NCBI GenBank assembly: GCA_016776725.1
Contig: JADHSV010000001.1
Location: 1-64,000, forward strand
Direction of reading: 5' to 3'
Source: Rhodospirillales bacterium
GTDB lineage: Bacteria > Pseudomonadota > Alphaproteobacteria > Rhodospirillales > Shumkoniaceae
DNA length: 64,000 bases
Shown: one piece after another, positions 11,219 through 20,673 of the stretch
Layout: every line of letters begins with the position of its first letter
Position numbering within the stretch: the first letter of the stretch is position 1
Program-made: the position numbers and the translations under genes
The notes under the pieces: generated by a model
Seen by the model: the letters and a program-made list of their open reading frames with translations, nothing else
What the model was told of the DNA's origin: nothing
Databases searched by the model: none

Positions 11219-11724
11219 CGCGCTATCGCCTTTTCAATGCGCATGGCGCTTTCGCGGTGATGGGCGTGACAGATGGCCACGGCCAGGGCGTCCGCCGCGT
11301 CGGCCTGTTTGAAGGTGCTTCCGGGAAGCAACGTGCGAACCATCATCTGTATCTGTTCCTTGGTGGCATGGCCGGTTCCGACAACAGTTTTCTTGACCAG
11401 GTTCGGTGTGTACTCGGCCACCGTCACCCCGGCGCGCGCCGGGGCCAGAAGCGACACGCCCCTGGCCTGACCGAGTTTCAGCGTCGAGACCGCGTTCTTA
11501 TTGACGAACGTCTCTTCAACGGCGGCTTCATCGGGATTGAATTGGCCGATGACCTCGTCAAGCCCTGAATAAAGCTGTGAAAGACGATCGGCCAAAGCCG
11601 CCTTACTATCGGTCGCGATCACCCCGTCGGCCACAAATTTAAGGCGATTGTCCCACGCATCGATCACCCCCCAACCGGTGAAACGAAGGCCCGGATCAAT
11701 CCCCAACAGTCGCAACCGCTCCAA
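11215..11724 (-). CDS. ruvC: Holliday junction resolvase RuvC
   Basis: RNase-H fold endonuclease that cuts Holliday junctions. The first catalytic Asp is in [15 protein letters not shown], the Glu is in [20 protein letters not shown], and the C-terminal Asp pair is in [17 protein letters not shown]. All acidic residues are present. It is the first gene of ruvCAB, 16 bases after yebC. Confidence 0.98.
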   Translation of the reverse strand: MERLRLLGIDPGLRFTGWGVIDAWDNRLKFVADGVIATDSKAALADRLSQLYSGLDEVIGQFNPDEAAVEETFVNKNAVSTLKLGQARGVSLLAPARAGVTVAEYTPNLVKKTVVGTGHATKEQIQMMVRTLLPGSTFKQADAADALAVAICHAHHRESAMRIEKAIAR

Positions 11725-11740
11725 TAGCTGAGTTCCTTTC

Positions 11741-12490
11741 TTAAACGCTCAAGCGCTCCATGACGTCTTCGGGGACATCGAAATTCGAGGTCACCCGCTG
11801 CACGTCGTCGCTGTCTTCCAGCACGTTCAGCAGCTTAAACAACGTCTCAGCGGTATGTTCGCCGACGGGAATGGTGTTCATGGGCTTCCAGTCCAGCCGC
11901 GCGGCCTCGGGCGTGCCGAACTTGCTTTCAAGGGCATCGCGAACAATGCTCAGATCGTCCGTGGCGCAGCTTATCTCGTGGCCCGCGTCGCCCGATTCCA
12001 CGTCCGCCGCACCCGCTTCCAGAGCCGCTTCAAACATTTCGTCGGCGCTGGCCACATCGGCCTTGTATTCGATCCAGCCCACATGCTCGAACATGAAGGT
12101 GACGCTGCCGGATTCGCCGAGGTTTCCGCCGTGCTTGCTGAACGCGGCCCGAACCTCGGAGGCGGTGCGATTACGGTTGTCCGTCAGCGCCTCGACGATC
12201 ATGCCGACGCCGCCGGGGCCGAAGCCCTCGTAACGGACTTCCTCGAAGTTGCTGTCGTCATCGCCACCGGCGCCGCGCTTGATGGCGCGCTCCATGGTGT
12301 CCTTCGGCATATTGGCCGCCTTGGCCGCCTGGATTGCCGAACGAAGGCGCGGATTCATTTCAGGGTCCGGCAACCCCGTTTTCGCCGCAACGGTGAGTTC
12401 GCGGATCAATTTAGTGAAGACTTTGGCGCGCTTTGCGTCCTGCGCGCCCTTGCGATACATGATGTTCTTAAACTGAGAGTGGCCGGCCAT
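11741..12490 (-). CDS. yebC: YebC/PmpR family protein
   Basis: The family start [25 protein letters not shown] and the [19 protein letters not shown] segment identify this 249-residue protein. YebC proteins have been described as transcription regulators and, more recently, as ribosome-associated factors that help translation of difficult sequences. It lies directly upstream of ruvC, a conserved pairing in proteobacteria. The 153 bases before it hold no gene that I can support. Confidence 0.95.
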   Translation of the reverse strand: MAGHSQFKNIMYRKGAQDAKRAKVFTKLIRELTVAAKTGLPDPEMNPRLRSAIQAAKAANMPKDTMERAIKRGAGGDDDSNFEEVRYEGFGPGGVGMIVEALTDNRNRTASEVRAAFSKHGGNLGESGSVTFMFEHVGWIEYKADVASADEMFEAALEAGAADVESGDAGHEISCATDDLSIVRDALESKFGTPEAARLDWKPMNTIPVGEHTAETLFKLLNVLEDSDDVQRVTSNFDVPEDVMERLSV

Positions 12491-12643
12491 ACCTTGAGAT
12501 ATCCCTTATCTTCCGACGAATCCGGGTGCTTGTACCATATATAGTGGGAAAAGCGCACGGACACCGCGCATTTGAGCTATCAGAGCAATATGGCAGGAAT
12601 TTGGCAGGAGGCAACGAATTTGACACATTTGTTGCCGAAACAG

Positions 12644-13477
12644 CTATTTTTCCGGCGAAGCGGACGTTTTCGGAAGAATGGGCCGCAAGCGCCCGCCGAT
12701 GCGAATGGGTTCAAAGGATACGGCCAACCCGGTCTTGTCGTCGGTTTCAAGCAGAACGCCGCACAAGGTCGCCTTGCCGGTGGCGGGCTGCAGACGTTCG
12801 GCGGGCGTTACGTCGGTCAGCCGCGCGATCGCGGTTTCCTTTTTCATGCCGATAACCGAATCGTAATCGCCGCACATTCCGATATCGGTCAGATAAGCCG
12901 TTCCGCCCGGCAGGATTTGCGCGTCTGCCGTCGGGATGTGGGTGTGACTGCCGACGACGGCGGAAACCCTGCCGTCCAGAAAGTGCCCCATGCCCATCTT
13001 CTCGCTCGTCGCCTCAGCGTGGATGTCGACGAAAGCCGCATTCACGGCTCCACCCAGCGCATGATTGCGAACCACCAGATCCATTGTGCGGAAGGGGTCG
13101 TCCAGGGGGTTCAAGAAAAGCCGTCCCTGCGCCTGGGCCACCAGAACTGTTCGCCCATCGGGCAGATCAAACACGCCATGGCCGCGTCCCGGCGTGTGCG
13201 GCGGGAAGTTCAGGGGGCGCAGAAGGCGCGGCTCGTCGTCGATGAAATCGGCTGTCTCGCGCTGATCCCATGCGTGATTGCCGGTAACAACGACATCGGC
13301 GCCGCCGTCCAGCAACGATTGGAAAATTTTGCGGGTGATGCCGAAGCCGTGGGCCGCGTTCTCGCCGTTGACGATGATGAAGTCTGCCGCCAGTTCGCTC
13401 CGCAATCGCGCCATTTCCGCAAGGACGATTGTTCGTCCCGACTTGCCGACGATATCCCCCAGATAGATTATTCTCAT
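12644..13477 (-). CDS. YmdB/TIGR00282-type metallophosphoesterase
   Basis: Calcineurin-like phosphoesterase of the family typified by Bacillus YmdB, which acts on 2',3'-cyclic nucleotides. Metal ligands are seen in MRIIYLGDIVGKSGR, IIVNGENAAHGFGIT, VVVTGNHAWDQRE and the C-terminal AVVGSHTHIPTADAQ. The length is 277 residues. Its ATG overlaps the cyclo-ligase stop by four bases. The physiological substrate in alphaproteobacteria is unknown to me. Confidence 0.88.
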   Translation of the reverse strand: MRIIYLGDIVGKSGRTIVLAEMARLRSELAADFIIVNGENAAHGFGITRKIFQSLLDGGADVVVTGNHAWDQRETADFIDDEPRLLRPLNFPPHTPGRGHGVFDLPDGRTVLVAQAQGRLFLNPLDDPFRTMDLVVRNHALGGAVNAAFVDIHAEATSEKMGMGHFLDGRVSAVVGSHTHIPTADAQILPGGTAYLTDIGMCGDYDSVIGMKKETAIARLTDVTPAERLQPATGKATLCGVLLETDDKTGLAVSFEPIRIGGRLRPILPKTSASPEK

Positions 13478-14064
13478 TCTTCCACCGTCTCGATTAGCGC
13501 TTTTTCCGTCGCGACCCAGTCCAGCCGCATGTCGTACGTACCGTGGGGAACCTCGGTCACCTTTTGGCAGGAGTAAGCGATGCCCACGGAAAGCACGTCC
13601 CCCCCGGATTTCAGTTCCGCCAGCGTGCGGTCATAATACCCGCCGCCCTGCCCCAGTCGATAGCCCCGCGCATCGAACGCCAATAGCGGCATCAGAATAA
13701 TTGCCGGAGTGACCCACGGTTTGTCGGCTGTGGGTTGCCGGGTCGCAAGCGCAGCACTTTCCAATTCATCACCCGGCAGCCACTGGCGAAAGCGCAAAGC
13801 CTGATCGCGCCCTGCGATGACCGGCAGCGCGCAGATCGCCCCCAAGGTAGAAACCCTTGCCAAAAGCGGGCGCACGTCGGCCTCGCCGCCAATGGGCCAA
13901 TATTCCGCCACCACTGTGCCCGGCGACAGCCCGAGATTTTCGGCCCCGGCCATGAAATTGGCGGCAATGGCGTCGCCGAACGCAGCTTCATGCCCGCGGC
14001 CAAACGCTGCCCGACGCTCCCGCATGGTATCCCGCAGTAGCGCTTTCCTGTCGGCAATGGTCAT
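13474..14064 (-). CDS. 5-formyltetrahydrofolate cyclo-ligase
   Basis: Converts 5-formyl-THF to 5,10-methenyl-THF using ATP. The motifs EYWPIGGEADVRPLL and LLAFDARGYRLGQGGGYYDRTL, the latter being the nucleotide-binding Gly-rich loop, are diagnostic. The frame is open to 14100, but MTIADRKALLRDTMRERR (ATG at 14064) matches the usual N-terminus. It lies directly downstream of 6S RNA, as ygfA does in many proteobacteria, so the two may be co-transcribed. Confidence 0.9.
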   Translation of the reverse strand: MTIADRKALLRDTMRERRAAFGRGHEAAFGDAIAANFMAGAENLGLSPGTVVAEYWPIGGEADVRPLLARVSTLGAICALPVIAGRDQALRFRQWLPGDELESAALATRQPTADKPWVTPAIILMPLLAFDARGYRLGQGGGYYDRTLAELKSGGDVLSVGIAYSCQKVTEVPHGTYDMRLDWVATEKALIETVEE

Positions 14065-14100
14065 GGAAAAAACCGATTGAAAATAGAGACGGAGCCGCAA

Positions 14101-14254
14101 CGGCCGTTGGTCGATGAAATCCTCTGTGGCCTGCTAACGCAGGTGGGCACCGTATACCGGACCCACGAGTCCGGCAGGGACAGCTCCCGAGAGAATCGAA
14201 GTAGCCCCAGGGATTAAGTGACCTGACGCACCATGCAGCTTCCGCCCAACACGG
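14101..14254 (-). ncRNA. ssrS: 6S RNA
   Basis: A non-coding interval of about 155 bases between zapA and the cyclo-ligase gene, the conserved 6S position. The ends can pair (CCGTGTTGG at the 5' end with CCAACGG at the 3' end on the minus strand). The inner part holds GGTATACGGTGCCCACCTGC, which I recognise from alphaproteobacterial 6S RNAs, and a long imperfect hairpin with an open centre. 6S RNA binds sigma70 RNA polymerase by mimicking an open promoter. The exact ends are estimated from the closing stem. Confidence 0.85.
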
Positions 14255-14257
14255 TAT

Positions 14258-14593
14258 TTAGGCTTCTTTTAGCCTGGCCGCAACATCCTCGATACGATTT
14301 GCCAGCGAGTCCATACTTGCGCCCAGGGTTTCCTCGGCTTCCAGATGCGCCGCAGCGCCCTGGTCGGCGGCGCGCAAAGTTTCGCTTTCGCCGTAGGCAT
14401 CCGACAACTCGTCGGCGATCAACAGGCTGACCATGACCAGCAGCTGAGCATCTCCGACCTGGCCGACCGAAGCCACCAATTCACCGATGCGCCGGTCCAC
14501 ATAAGCCCCAAGGCGCGACAGATGGGCTTCCTGCCCGTCTTCGCACGCGATCTGATATTTGCGGTCATTGATGGTGACGGAAACCTGCGCCAA
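14258..14593 (-). CDS. zapA: Cell division protein ZapA
   Basis: Small FtsZ-ring stabiliser. The N-terminal MAQVSVTINDRKYQIACEDG, the helical segment LVMVSLLIADELSDAYGE and the C-terminal coiled coil are typical of ZapA; the length is 111 residues. It lies four bases after a small coiled-coil gene (DUF4164) and just before 6S RNA. DUF4164-zapA-6S-ygfA is a recurrent alphaproteobacterial block. Confidence 0.93.
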   Translation of the reverse strand: MAQVSVTINDRKYQIACEDGQEAHLSRLGAYVDRRIGELVASVGQVGDAQLLVMVSLLIADELSDAYGESETLRAADQGAAAHLEAEETLGASMDSLANRIEDVAARLKEA

Positions 14594-14597
14594 CGGC

Positions 14598-14831
14598 TTA
14601 TTCCTCCAATACGGTCTTCAGCCGGTCGATAGCGGCATCAAGCCGTTGCGACACCTTTTCGTTTGCCTCTCTCAGCGTAACGTTCTGGGCGCGTGTCTGT
14701 TCGATATCGGGATCGGCGGCCACAGTCGGCGCGCGCTCGTTCAGCGCGGCCTCAACTTTGGCGACGGCGGTCTCCAGTCGATCGTGCGCTTTGTCGACAC
14801 GCGACGGCGTGGGTATCGAGGTGGTGTTCAC
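14598..14831 (-). CDS. Small coiled-coil protein, DUF4164-like
   Basis: A 77-residue protein predicted to be almost entirely coiled coil (DKAHDRLETAVAKVEAAL and TLREANEKVSQRLDAAIDRL), with no membrane segment or signal peptide. It precedes zapA by four bases, so it probably acts in or near the division ring. The family assignment rests on size, composition and position. The biochemical role is unknown. Confidence 0.75.
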   Translation of the reverse strand: MNTTSIPTPSRVDKAHDRLETAVAKVEAALNERAPTVAADPDIEQTRAQNVTLREANEKVSQRLDAAIDRLKTVLEE

Positions 14832-15087
14832 GGGCTTTGAATCCCCAGCATTTCCCGCATTGGCCGAACGAAAGAATAGGCGTCGCGCCTTAACAACGTC
14901 AACCGCCGATTACCGCAAAAAAAGCCATTGACTGCGCAGGCCAATAGGTTGATGTTGCGCGCCGAAAATTCTTGCAGCAATAGCCCCAAGGGCATTGATC
15001 GGTTGAAACCGCCGGTAGAGCGTTGCGCCATTCTGGGCGATTCGACGCCGGATTGGTGCTCAGACCGTCTGAAAAATGGAGAGAGAA

Positions 15088-16095
15088 ATGGCAGTACGCG
15101 TTGCAATTAACGGCTTTGGCCGCATCGGACGTTTGACCATGCGCGCCCTTATCGAACAGGGCCGTGACGACGTCGAAATCGTCGGCGTTAACGACCTGGG
15201 CTCGGTCGAGGCCAATGCTCACCTTCTCAAGTACGATTCGGTCCATGGCGTTTTCGCGCCTGACGTAACGGTCGAAGGCGACAAAATGAACGTTGGCCGC
15301 GGCCCCATCCAGGTCACCGCCGAGCGCGACCCGACCAAGCTGCCGTGGAAAGATCTGGGCGTCGACATCGTGTGGGAATGCACCGGCATCTTCACCGCCA
15401 AGGAAAAAGCTACGGTTCATCTTGAAGCCGGCGCGAAAAAGGTTCTGGTTTCGGCTCCGTCCGCCGGCGCCGACGCGACCATCGTTTACGGCGTCAACCA
15501 CGACGTCCTGAAGGCGTCCGATACGGTTGTTTCCAACGCTTCTTGCACCACCAACTGCCTGGCCCCGATGGCCTATGTCATCAACAACCTGGTTGGCATC
15601 GAAAAAGGTTACATGACCACGATCCATGCCTACACGGGCGATCAGCCGGTTCTCGATACCCTGCACGGCGATCTGCGCCGGGCCCGCGCCGGTGCGCTTT
15701 CCATGATCCCGACCTCGACCGGTGCCGCGCGCGCCGTCGGCCTCGTTCTTCCCGAACTGGCTGGCAAGCTGGACGGCTCGGCCATCCGCGTGCCGACCCC
15801 GAACGTCTCGGTCGTCGATCTGACCTTCATCGCCAAGAAGAGCACGACGAAGGAAGAAATCAACGCCGCCATCTCGGAAGCCGCCGCTGGCCCCCTCAAG
15901 GGCGTCATGCTCGCCATTGACGCGCCGCTGGTTTCCATCGATTTCAACCACAACCCGCACAGCTCGATCTTCGATCTGACCCAGACCCAGGTCGTCGACG
16001 GCAACCTCGTGCGCGTCGTTTCGTGGTACGACAACGAATGGGGCTTCTCCAACCGTATGCCCGACACCACGGTGGCCATGGCCAACGCCAAATAA
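15088..16095 (+). CDS. gap: Glyceraldehyde-3-phosphate dehydrogenase, type I
   Basis: Oxidises glyceraldehyde-3-phosphate to 1,3-bisphosphoglycerate with NAD. The 335 residues contain the Rossmann start [12 protein letters not shown] and the active site [10 protein letters not shown] with Cys153. The C-terminal segment is [13 protein letters not shown]. The start is the ATG at 15088 behind GGAGAGA; an upstream in-frame ATG at 15076 lies inside the ribosome-binding region. Transketolase and phosphoglycerate kinase, often beside gap in alphaproteobacteria, are absent here. A strong terminator follows. Confidence 0.98.
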   Translation: MAVRVAINGFGRIGRLTMRALIEQGRDDVEIVGVNDLGSVEANAHLLKYDSVHGVFAPDVTVEGDKMNVGRGPIQVTAERDPTKLPWKDLGVDIVWECTGIFTAKEKATVHLEAGAKKVLVSAPSAGADATIVYGVNHDVLKASDTVVSNASCTTNCLAPMAYVINNLVGIEKGYMTTIHAYTGDQPVLDTLHGDLRRARAGALSMIPTSTGAARAVGLVLPELAGKLDGSAIRVPTPNVSVVDLTFIAKKSTTKEEINAAISEAAAGPLKGVMLAIDAPLVSIDFNHNPHSSIFDLTQTQVVDGNLVRVVSWYDNEWGFSNRMPDTTVAMANAK

Positions 16096-16123
16096 GGCGA
16101 CCGCGGTCAAGAATACAGACGAT

Positions 16124-16159
16124 GGGCGGGGCCTTTTCTGGTCCCGCCCTTGTTTTTTT
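16124..16159 (+). terminator. Rho-independent terminator after gap
   Basis: GGGCGGG (16124-16130) pairs with CCCGCCC (16143-16149), followed by TTGTTTTTTT. It separates gap from thiE. Confidence 0.85.
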
Positions 16160-16177
16160 GTGGTACGGATAAAAACC

Positions 16178-16819
16178 ATGAATACGCCGAATTGCCGCCT
16201 TTATCTGATTACGCCGCCGCGTATCGACATCCCGGAATTCAGCACTGCGCTGAGCTCGGCGCTGGACGGCGGCGACGTTGCCTGCCTGCAAATCAGGCTC
16301 AAGGATTTAGGTGACGACGAGATCCGGCGCGCCACCGAAGCCATCCTTCCCATCGCGCACGCGCACGATGTCGCCGTGCTGATGAACGACCGCCCCGACC
16401 TGGCCGCCGAAATGGGCTGCGACGGCGTTCACGTGGGACAGGAGGACGCGTCTTATGAGCAGGCCCGCGCGGCGCTCGGCAATGACGCCATCGTCGGCGT
16501 CACCTGCCACGATTCGCGCGATCTGGCCTTCGAAGCGGGCGACAAAGGCGCCGACTACGTGGCCTTCGGCGCGTTCTACCCCACTGCCACCAAGAACCCC
16601 AAAGCCCAGGCGCAGCCGGAAATCCTTGAATGGTGGAGCGAAGTCACCACCGTCCCCTGCGTCGCCATCGGCGGCATCACGGTCGACAACTGCCGACCCC
16701 TTATTGCCGCCGGAGCCGATTTCCTGGCCGTCGTCGGCGGCGTGTGGAATTATCCGCAAGGCCCCGCGGCAGCCGTCGAAGCCTTCAATCAAAAGATCGC
16801 TTCCCCCGCAGACGCTTGA
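16178..16819 (+). CDS. thiE: Thiamine-phosphate synthase ThiE
   Basis: Joins the thiazole and pyrimidine moieties to form thiamine phosphate. The barrel motifs are present: [11 protein letters not shown] (the usual Q-R-K core), [52 protein letters not shown] and [11 protein letters not shown] chose the ATG at 16178 ([12 protein letters not shown]); an in-frame start at 16160 adds six residues. No TPP riboswitch is visible upstream. ThiE-EF-P-inositol monophosphatase looks like a loosely spaced plus-strand series. Confidence 0.92.
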   Translation: MNTPNCRLYLITPPRIDIPEFSTALSSALDGGDVACLQIRLKDLGDDEIRRATEAILPIAHAHDVAVLMNDRPDLAAEMGCDGVHVGQEDASYEQARAALGNDAIVGVTCHDSRDLAFEAGDKGADYVAFGAFYPTATKNPKAQAQPEILEWWSEVTTVPCVAIGGITVDNCRPLIAAGADFLAVVGGVWNYPQGPAAAVEAFNQKIASPADA

Positions 16820-16895
16820 CGTTGCGTCAGCGCACGCAAGCTGGTAGGTTCCGCGCCGCATTTAAGTCACATCACCCAAACGTACGGTCAGCACC

Positions 16896-17465
16896 ATGAA
16901 AATAAACGGGAACACCATCCGTCCAGGAATGGTTATTGAACATCAGGGCCGCCTGTGGCGGGCCGTGAAAATTCAGCACACCCAGCCCGGCAAGGGCGGC
17001 GCCTATCTTCAGGTGGAGCTCAAGGATATCCGCATCGGCTCCAAGCTGAACGAACGGTTCCGTTCATCGGAGTCGGTCGAGCGCGTGCGTCTGGAACAAA
17101 GGAAATTCCAGTTCCTGTTCGCCGCCGACGACATGTACACGTTCATGGATGACGAAACCTACGATCAGATTGCCATCGCCGGCGAGGATGTGGGCGAAGA
17201 ACAGATCCCGTTCCTGCAGGAAGGCATGGCGGTGATGATCGAAAGTTACGAAGGCGAGCCTCTTGGCGTCGCCCTGCCCGATCATGCCGTGTTCGAGGTG
17301 GTCGAAGCCGATGCCGTGGTCAAGGGACAGACGGCGTCTTCATCCTACAAGCCCGCGGTTCTTGATAACGGCGTTCGCGTTCTGGTGCCGCCGCACATCG
17401 AAGCGGGAACCCGCATTGTCGTCAATACGCAGGACCGCACGTACGTGGAACGCGCAAAGGATTAA
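16896..17465 (+). CDS. efp: Elongation factor P
   Basis: Three-domain, tRNA-shaped translation factor that relieves stalling at proline runs. The 189 residues include the domain I loop QPGKGGAYLQV with Lys33 at the tip, the residue that is beta-lysylated in EpmA-containing bacteria. The C-terminal domain ends with the usual PPHIEAGTRIVVNTQD. It lies nine bases before the inositol-monophosphatase gene. The Pro-rich proteins in this window (TolA and the OmpA-like protein at 18435) are plausible clients. Confidence 0.97.
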   Translation: MKINGNTIRPGMVIEHQGRLWRAVKIQHTQPGKGGAYLQVELKDIRIGSKLNERFRSSESVERVRLEQRKFQFLFAADDMYTFMDDETYDQIAIAGEDVGEEQIPFLQEGMAVMIESYEGEPLGVALPDHAVFEVVEADAVVKGQTASSSYKPAVLDNGVRVLVPPHIEAGTRIVVNTQDRTYVERAKD

Positions 17466-17474
17466 ACCAAAAAG

Positions 17475-18281
17475 ATGGCTCTTCGTTCCGCTCTGATAAA
17501 TGTCATGATCGCGGCCGCCCAGAAGGCAGCGCGCAATCTGGTGCGCGACTTCGGCGAAGTCGAAAACCTCCAGGTTTCGCGCAAAGGCCCCGCCGATTTC
17601 GTCTCCACCGCAGACAAAAAGGCCGAGCAAACCCTGCATGCGGAGCTGCACCGGGCGCGGCCCGATTTCGGCTTCATCATGGAGGAAGCGGGGGTCATCG
17701 AAGGGCCGGACAATTCCAATCGATGGATCATCGATCCGCTGGACGGAACCACCAATTTCCTGCACGGCATTCCGCACTTTGCCATTTCCATCGCCCTTGA
17801 GCGCGACCGCGATATTCTGGCCGGTGTCATTTACGAACCCATCGGCGATCAGATGTTCTGGGCCGAAAAGGGCCAGGGTGCGCATTTGAACGGGAAGCGG
17901 CTGCGGGTTTCCGCGCGCTCGCGTCTGGATGATGCGCTGTTCGCCACCGGCATTCCCTTCAAGGGCACGGAAAACCATGAGCCGTTCGGCCGTCAATTAG
18001 CCGCCGTGATGGGTGAATGCGCAGGCGTTCGCCGCTTCGGCGCGGCGGCGCTGGATATGGCCTATGTGGCCGCCGGGCGCTACGAAGGCTACTGGGAAAC
18101 CGGCATCAACGCATGGGATATCGCCGCGGGCGTCGTTCTGGTGCGCGAGGCAGGCGGTTTCGTCACGGAAATCGACGGCGGCAGGAAATTCCTGACCAGG
18201 AACAACATTCTGGCGGCAACGCCCGACATGCACGGGCCGCTTGGCGACATTCTGCGTAAATCGACAAAAGCGCGGGATTGA
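17475..18281 (+). CDS. Inositol-1-monophosphatase family protein (SuhB-like)
   Basis: Mg-dependent sugar phosphatase of the IMPase/FBPase fold. The metal-binding motifs are FGFIMEEAGVIEG, WIIDPLDGTTNFLHGIP and GYWETGINAWDIAAGVVLVREAGG. At 268 residues the length is normal. The start ATG lies nine bases after the efp stop, so the two are probably co-transcribed. It could act on myo-inositol phosphate or serve a SuhB-like role in transcription; sequence alone does not decide. Confidence 0.93.
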   Translation: MALRSALINVMIAAAQKAARNLVRDFGEVENLQVSRKGPADFVSTADKKAEQTLHAELHRARPDFGFIMEEAGVIEGPDNSNRWIIDPLDGTTNFLHGIPHFAISIALERDRDILAGVIYEPIGDQMFWAEKGQGAHLNGKRLRVSARSRLDDALFATGIPFKGTENHEPFGRQLAAVMGECAGVRRFGAAALDMAYVAAGRYEGYWETGINAWDIAAGVVLVREAGGFVTEIDGGRKFLTRNNILAATPDMHGPLGDILRKSTKARD

Positions 18282-18434
18282 TTTTTCCGTCGCCCCAAAC
18301 GCCCCCTACCCCAACGAACCGGTTGTGCGGCGCGTGGCCGTTGGCTATGGTGAACGCGCATATTTTGATCGAACAGGGTATACTTGTTGGGTCACATTCG
18401 GCTTGCCCGTCCGTCTGGGGGAAACAGTAGCGCC

Positions 18435-19475
18435 ATGAATAAACGACCCGCTTTCCATCGTGCCGCCACAATGCCTATCGCCGGTTGGGGGCCTATCGCT
18501 GTTTTTGCAGTGTTCCTGGGCGCGCAAACCGTATTGACGCCCGACGCCAACGCCCAATCGTCCGGCGGTTACGCGAGCGATAATCCGTATGTCACCGTTG
18601 ATTTGAGCGTCATCGACGCGGGCAGTTCCGCGGCGGCTGGAAAATCGTTTGCACCCGGCCCCGGTTATTCGGGATCGTTGGTTGTTCCCGGGCCGACCGT
18701 ACCGGTTTCCAGGCTGTACGTCGCCCCCGAAGGCGGCGCTGTGAATATTCCACCGCCCGACAAAAACCGTGTCGTTATGGCCGCTCCGGCCCCAAGTCGC
18801 GCCGTCCCGCCGGCCAAACTTCCGGTATCGACCATGGACATTCCCGGAAAAGCACTTCCGGAGCCCTCACCGGAAAAATCGGCAACGCCGCCCAAGCCGG
18901 TAAAAGCGGTTGCGCCGCCGCCGCCCAAGCCCGAACCCGAACCCGCAAAACCGATGGAAACCGCAAAACCCGCGGAACCGGTAAAACCGGCGGCTCCGAA
19001 ACCCGCAGCCAAACCGGTTGATGCGCCGCCGCCCGAGCCCGCGATCGCGGCTCCGGCGCCGCCACCGCCGCCGGAAACCGCCAAGCCCGCGCCGGAACCG
19101 GCGAAGGTCGCGGCCCTGACGCCTGCGCCTGCAGCCAAGGCCGAAGACGCCAAGGCCGAAGTCGGCGCGGTGACGAAAATTCTGTTTGACGCCTCCGTTT
19201 CCAAGCTTCCCGAGGGATCGCAAGACGTTCTCAAGGGGCTTGTGGACAAGGTCATCGACGACTCGAACTTACGGCTGCAGCTTCTCGCCTATGCGGGCGG
19301 TGATTCGTTATCGTCGAGCAAAGCGCGTCGGCTGTCGCTGTCGCGTGCGCTGTCGGTTCGTTCGTTCCTGATCGAAAGCGGGCTTCGCAGCACGCGAATC
19401 GATGTCCGCGCGCTTGGCGACCGGACGGACGAGAAACCGGTCAACCGGGTCGATATCAATGTCGTCGAGCGATAA
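18435..19475 (+). CDS. Pro-rich envelope protein with C-terminal OmpA-like domain
   Basis: Not a named gene that I recognise. The 346 residues begin with a hydrophobic segment (about 19-34) that may be a signal peptide ending near ANAQSS. A long Pro/Ala/Lys-rich region (about 110-235) follows, then an OmpA-like domain from about residue 245 (VTKILFDASVSKLPEGSQ to DRTDEKPVNRVDINVVER). The start is the ATG at 18435 behind GGGGGAAA. It is followed after 39 bases by a MotA/TolQ-like gene and then a MotB-like gene, so it probably supplies a periplasmic spanning or peptidoglycan-contact part of an ion-driven envelope complex. Confidence 0.8.
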   Translation: MNKRPAFHRAATMPIAGWGPIAVFAVFLGAQTVLTPDANAQSSGGYASDNPYVTVDLSVIDAGSSAAAGKSFAPGPGYSGSLVVPGPTVPVSRLYVAPEGGAVNIPPPDKNRVVMAAPAPSRAVPPAKLPVSTMDIPGKALPEPSPEKSATPPKPVKAVAPPPPKPEPEPAKPMETAKPAEPVKPAAPKPAAKPVDAPPPEPAIAAPAPPPPPETAKPAPEPAKVAALTPAPAAKAEDAKAEVGAVTKILFDASVSKLPEGSQDVLKGLVDKVIDDSNLRLQLLAYAGGDSLSSSKARRLSLSRALSVRSFLIESGLRSTRIDVRALGDRTDEKPVNRVDINVVER

Positions 19476-19514
19476 CCAACGCTTGCATTCCAGTTTCGTG
19501 AAAGCCGCCTTGCC

Positions 19515-20666
19515 ATGAACCGGCCTCGCCTTTTCCTGACCCGCATGATCCTGTTTCTTTTGGCGGTAATCGTCGTTTGCGGGGTTTTGTTCGGCCCGCT
19601 ACAAAGCGCCTTTATGGCCAACGCGCCGCTGAACGGGCTGATCCTGGGCGTTTTGCTGCTGGGCATCGTCTACAACTTCCGTCAGGTCGTCAGGCTGTAT
19701 CCCGAGGTCACGTGGATCGACGGCTTCCGCAGTGATCTTGGGCCCCAAACCCCGGTCAAGGATCCCAAGCTGTTGGCGCCCATGGCGACCATGCTGGGCG
19801 AGCGCGGCACCAAGCTCAGTCTGTCGGCCCTGGCCATGCGTTCGCTGCTTGACGGCATTGCCTCGCGTCTGGATGAAAGCCGCGATATCTCGCGCTACAC
19901 CATCGGCCTGCTCATATTCCTCGGTCTTCTGGGGACGTTCTGGGGCCTGCTGGAGACCATCTCGTCCATCAGCGACGTCATCGGCGGCCTGTCCGCCGCG
20001 GGCGGTAATCTGGCCGGCGTGTTCGATGATTTGAAACGCGGCCTTGAGGCTCCGTTGTCGGGCATGGGAACGGCCTTCAGTTCGTCGCTTTTCGGTTTGG
20101 CCGGTTCGCTGGTTCTCGGTTTTCTGGACCTGCAGGCGGGTCAGGCCCAGAACCGTTTCTTCAACGATCTGGAAGAATGGCTGTCCAGCCTGACGCGGCT
20201 GTCCTCGGGCGCCCTTCCGGGCGACGGCGATCACTCGGTTCCGGCTTATGTTCAGGCGCTTTTGGAACAAACCGCGGAAAGCCTGGAAAACCTACAAAGG
20301 ACGCTGGCGCGCGGCGAGGACGAACGCAACTTCGCCAACACCAATTTGACGACCTTGATGGAAAAATTGGGCACCCTGTCCGACCACATGCGCACCGAGC
20401 AGACGCTGATGATGAAGCTGGCGGAAAGCCAGATGGAGATGAAACCCATCCTGCTGCGCCTGGCGAATGGCGTCAGCGAACAAGGCGGCGGGATGGACGA
20501 GTCGACACGCACCCACATTCGCAATCTGGATGTCTACGTTGCGCGCCTGCTTGAGGAACTCGGTGCGGGACGCGAGGAAATAATCCAGCAACTGCGCAGC
20601 GAAATCAAACTACTGGCAAGAACGGTCGCCGCGGCATCGGCCGCGTCCGACTTGTCACAGCGCTAG
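19515..20666 (+). CDS. MotA/TolQ/ExbB-like proton-channel protein
   Basis: Membrane protein of 383 residues. Hydrophobic segments are seen near 10-30, 35-55, 130-150 and 185-205. The central pair contains GLLGTFWGLLETISSISDVI and a later GTAFSSSLFGLAGSLVLGFL, typical of the MotA/TolQ/ExbB channel core. A long C-terminal cytoplasmic helical tail (about 215-383) with coiled-coil character follows, which is longer than in TolQ. With the MotB-like gene seven bases downstream it should form an ion-driven stator. It is not the flagellar MotA (which has a different domain order) and not the local TolQ. The function is unknown. Confidence 0.82.
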   Translation: MNRPRLFLTRMILFLLAVIVVCGVLFGPLQSAFMANAPLNGLILGVLLLGIVYNFRQVVRLYPEVTWIDGFRSDLGPQTPVKDPKLLAPMATMLGERGTKLSLSALAMRSLLDGIASRLDESRDISRYTIGLLIFLGLLGTFWGLLETISSISDVIGGLSAAGGNLAGVFDDLKRGLEAPLSGMGTAFSSSLFGLAGSLVLGFLDLQAGQAQNRFFNDLEEWLSSLTRLSSGALPGDGDHSVPAYVQALLEQTAESLENLQRTLARGEDERNFANTNLTTLMEKLGTLSDHMRTEQTLMMKLAESQMEMKPILLRLANGVSEQGGGMDESTRTHIRNLDVYVARLLEELGAGREEIIQQLRSEIKLLARTVAAASAASDLSQR

Positions 20667-20673
20667 TCCCGCC

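Noticed and set aside
14899-16179. Minus-strand frame of 426 codons opposite gap
   Set aside because: Shadow of gap, which has all active-site motifs on the plus strand.
16820-16895. Possible TPP riboswitch near thiE
   Set aside because: Neither the thiE upstream region nor this gap shows the conserved thi-box core, and a terminator separates gap from thiE.
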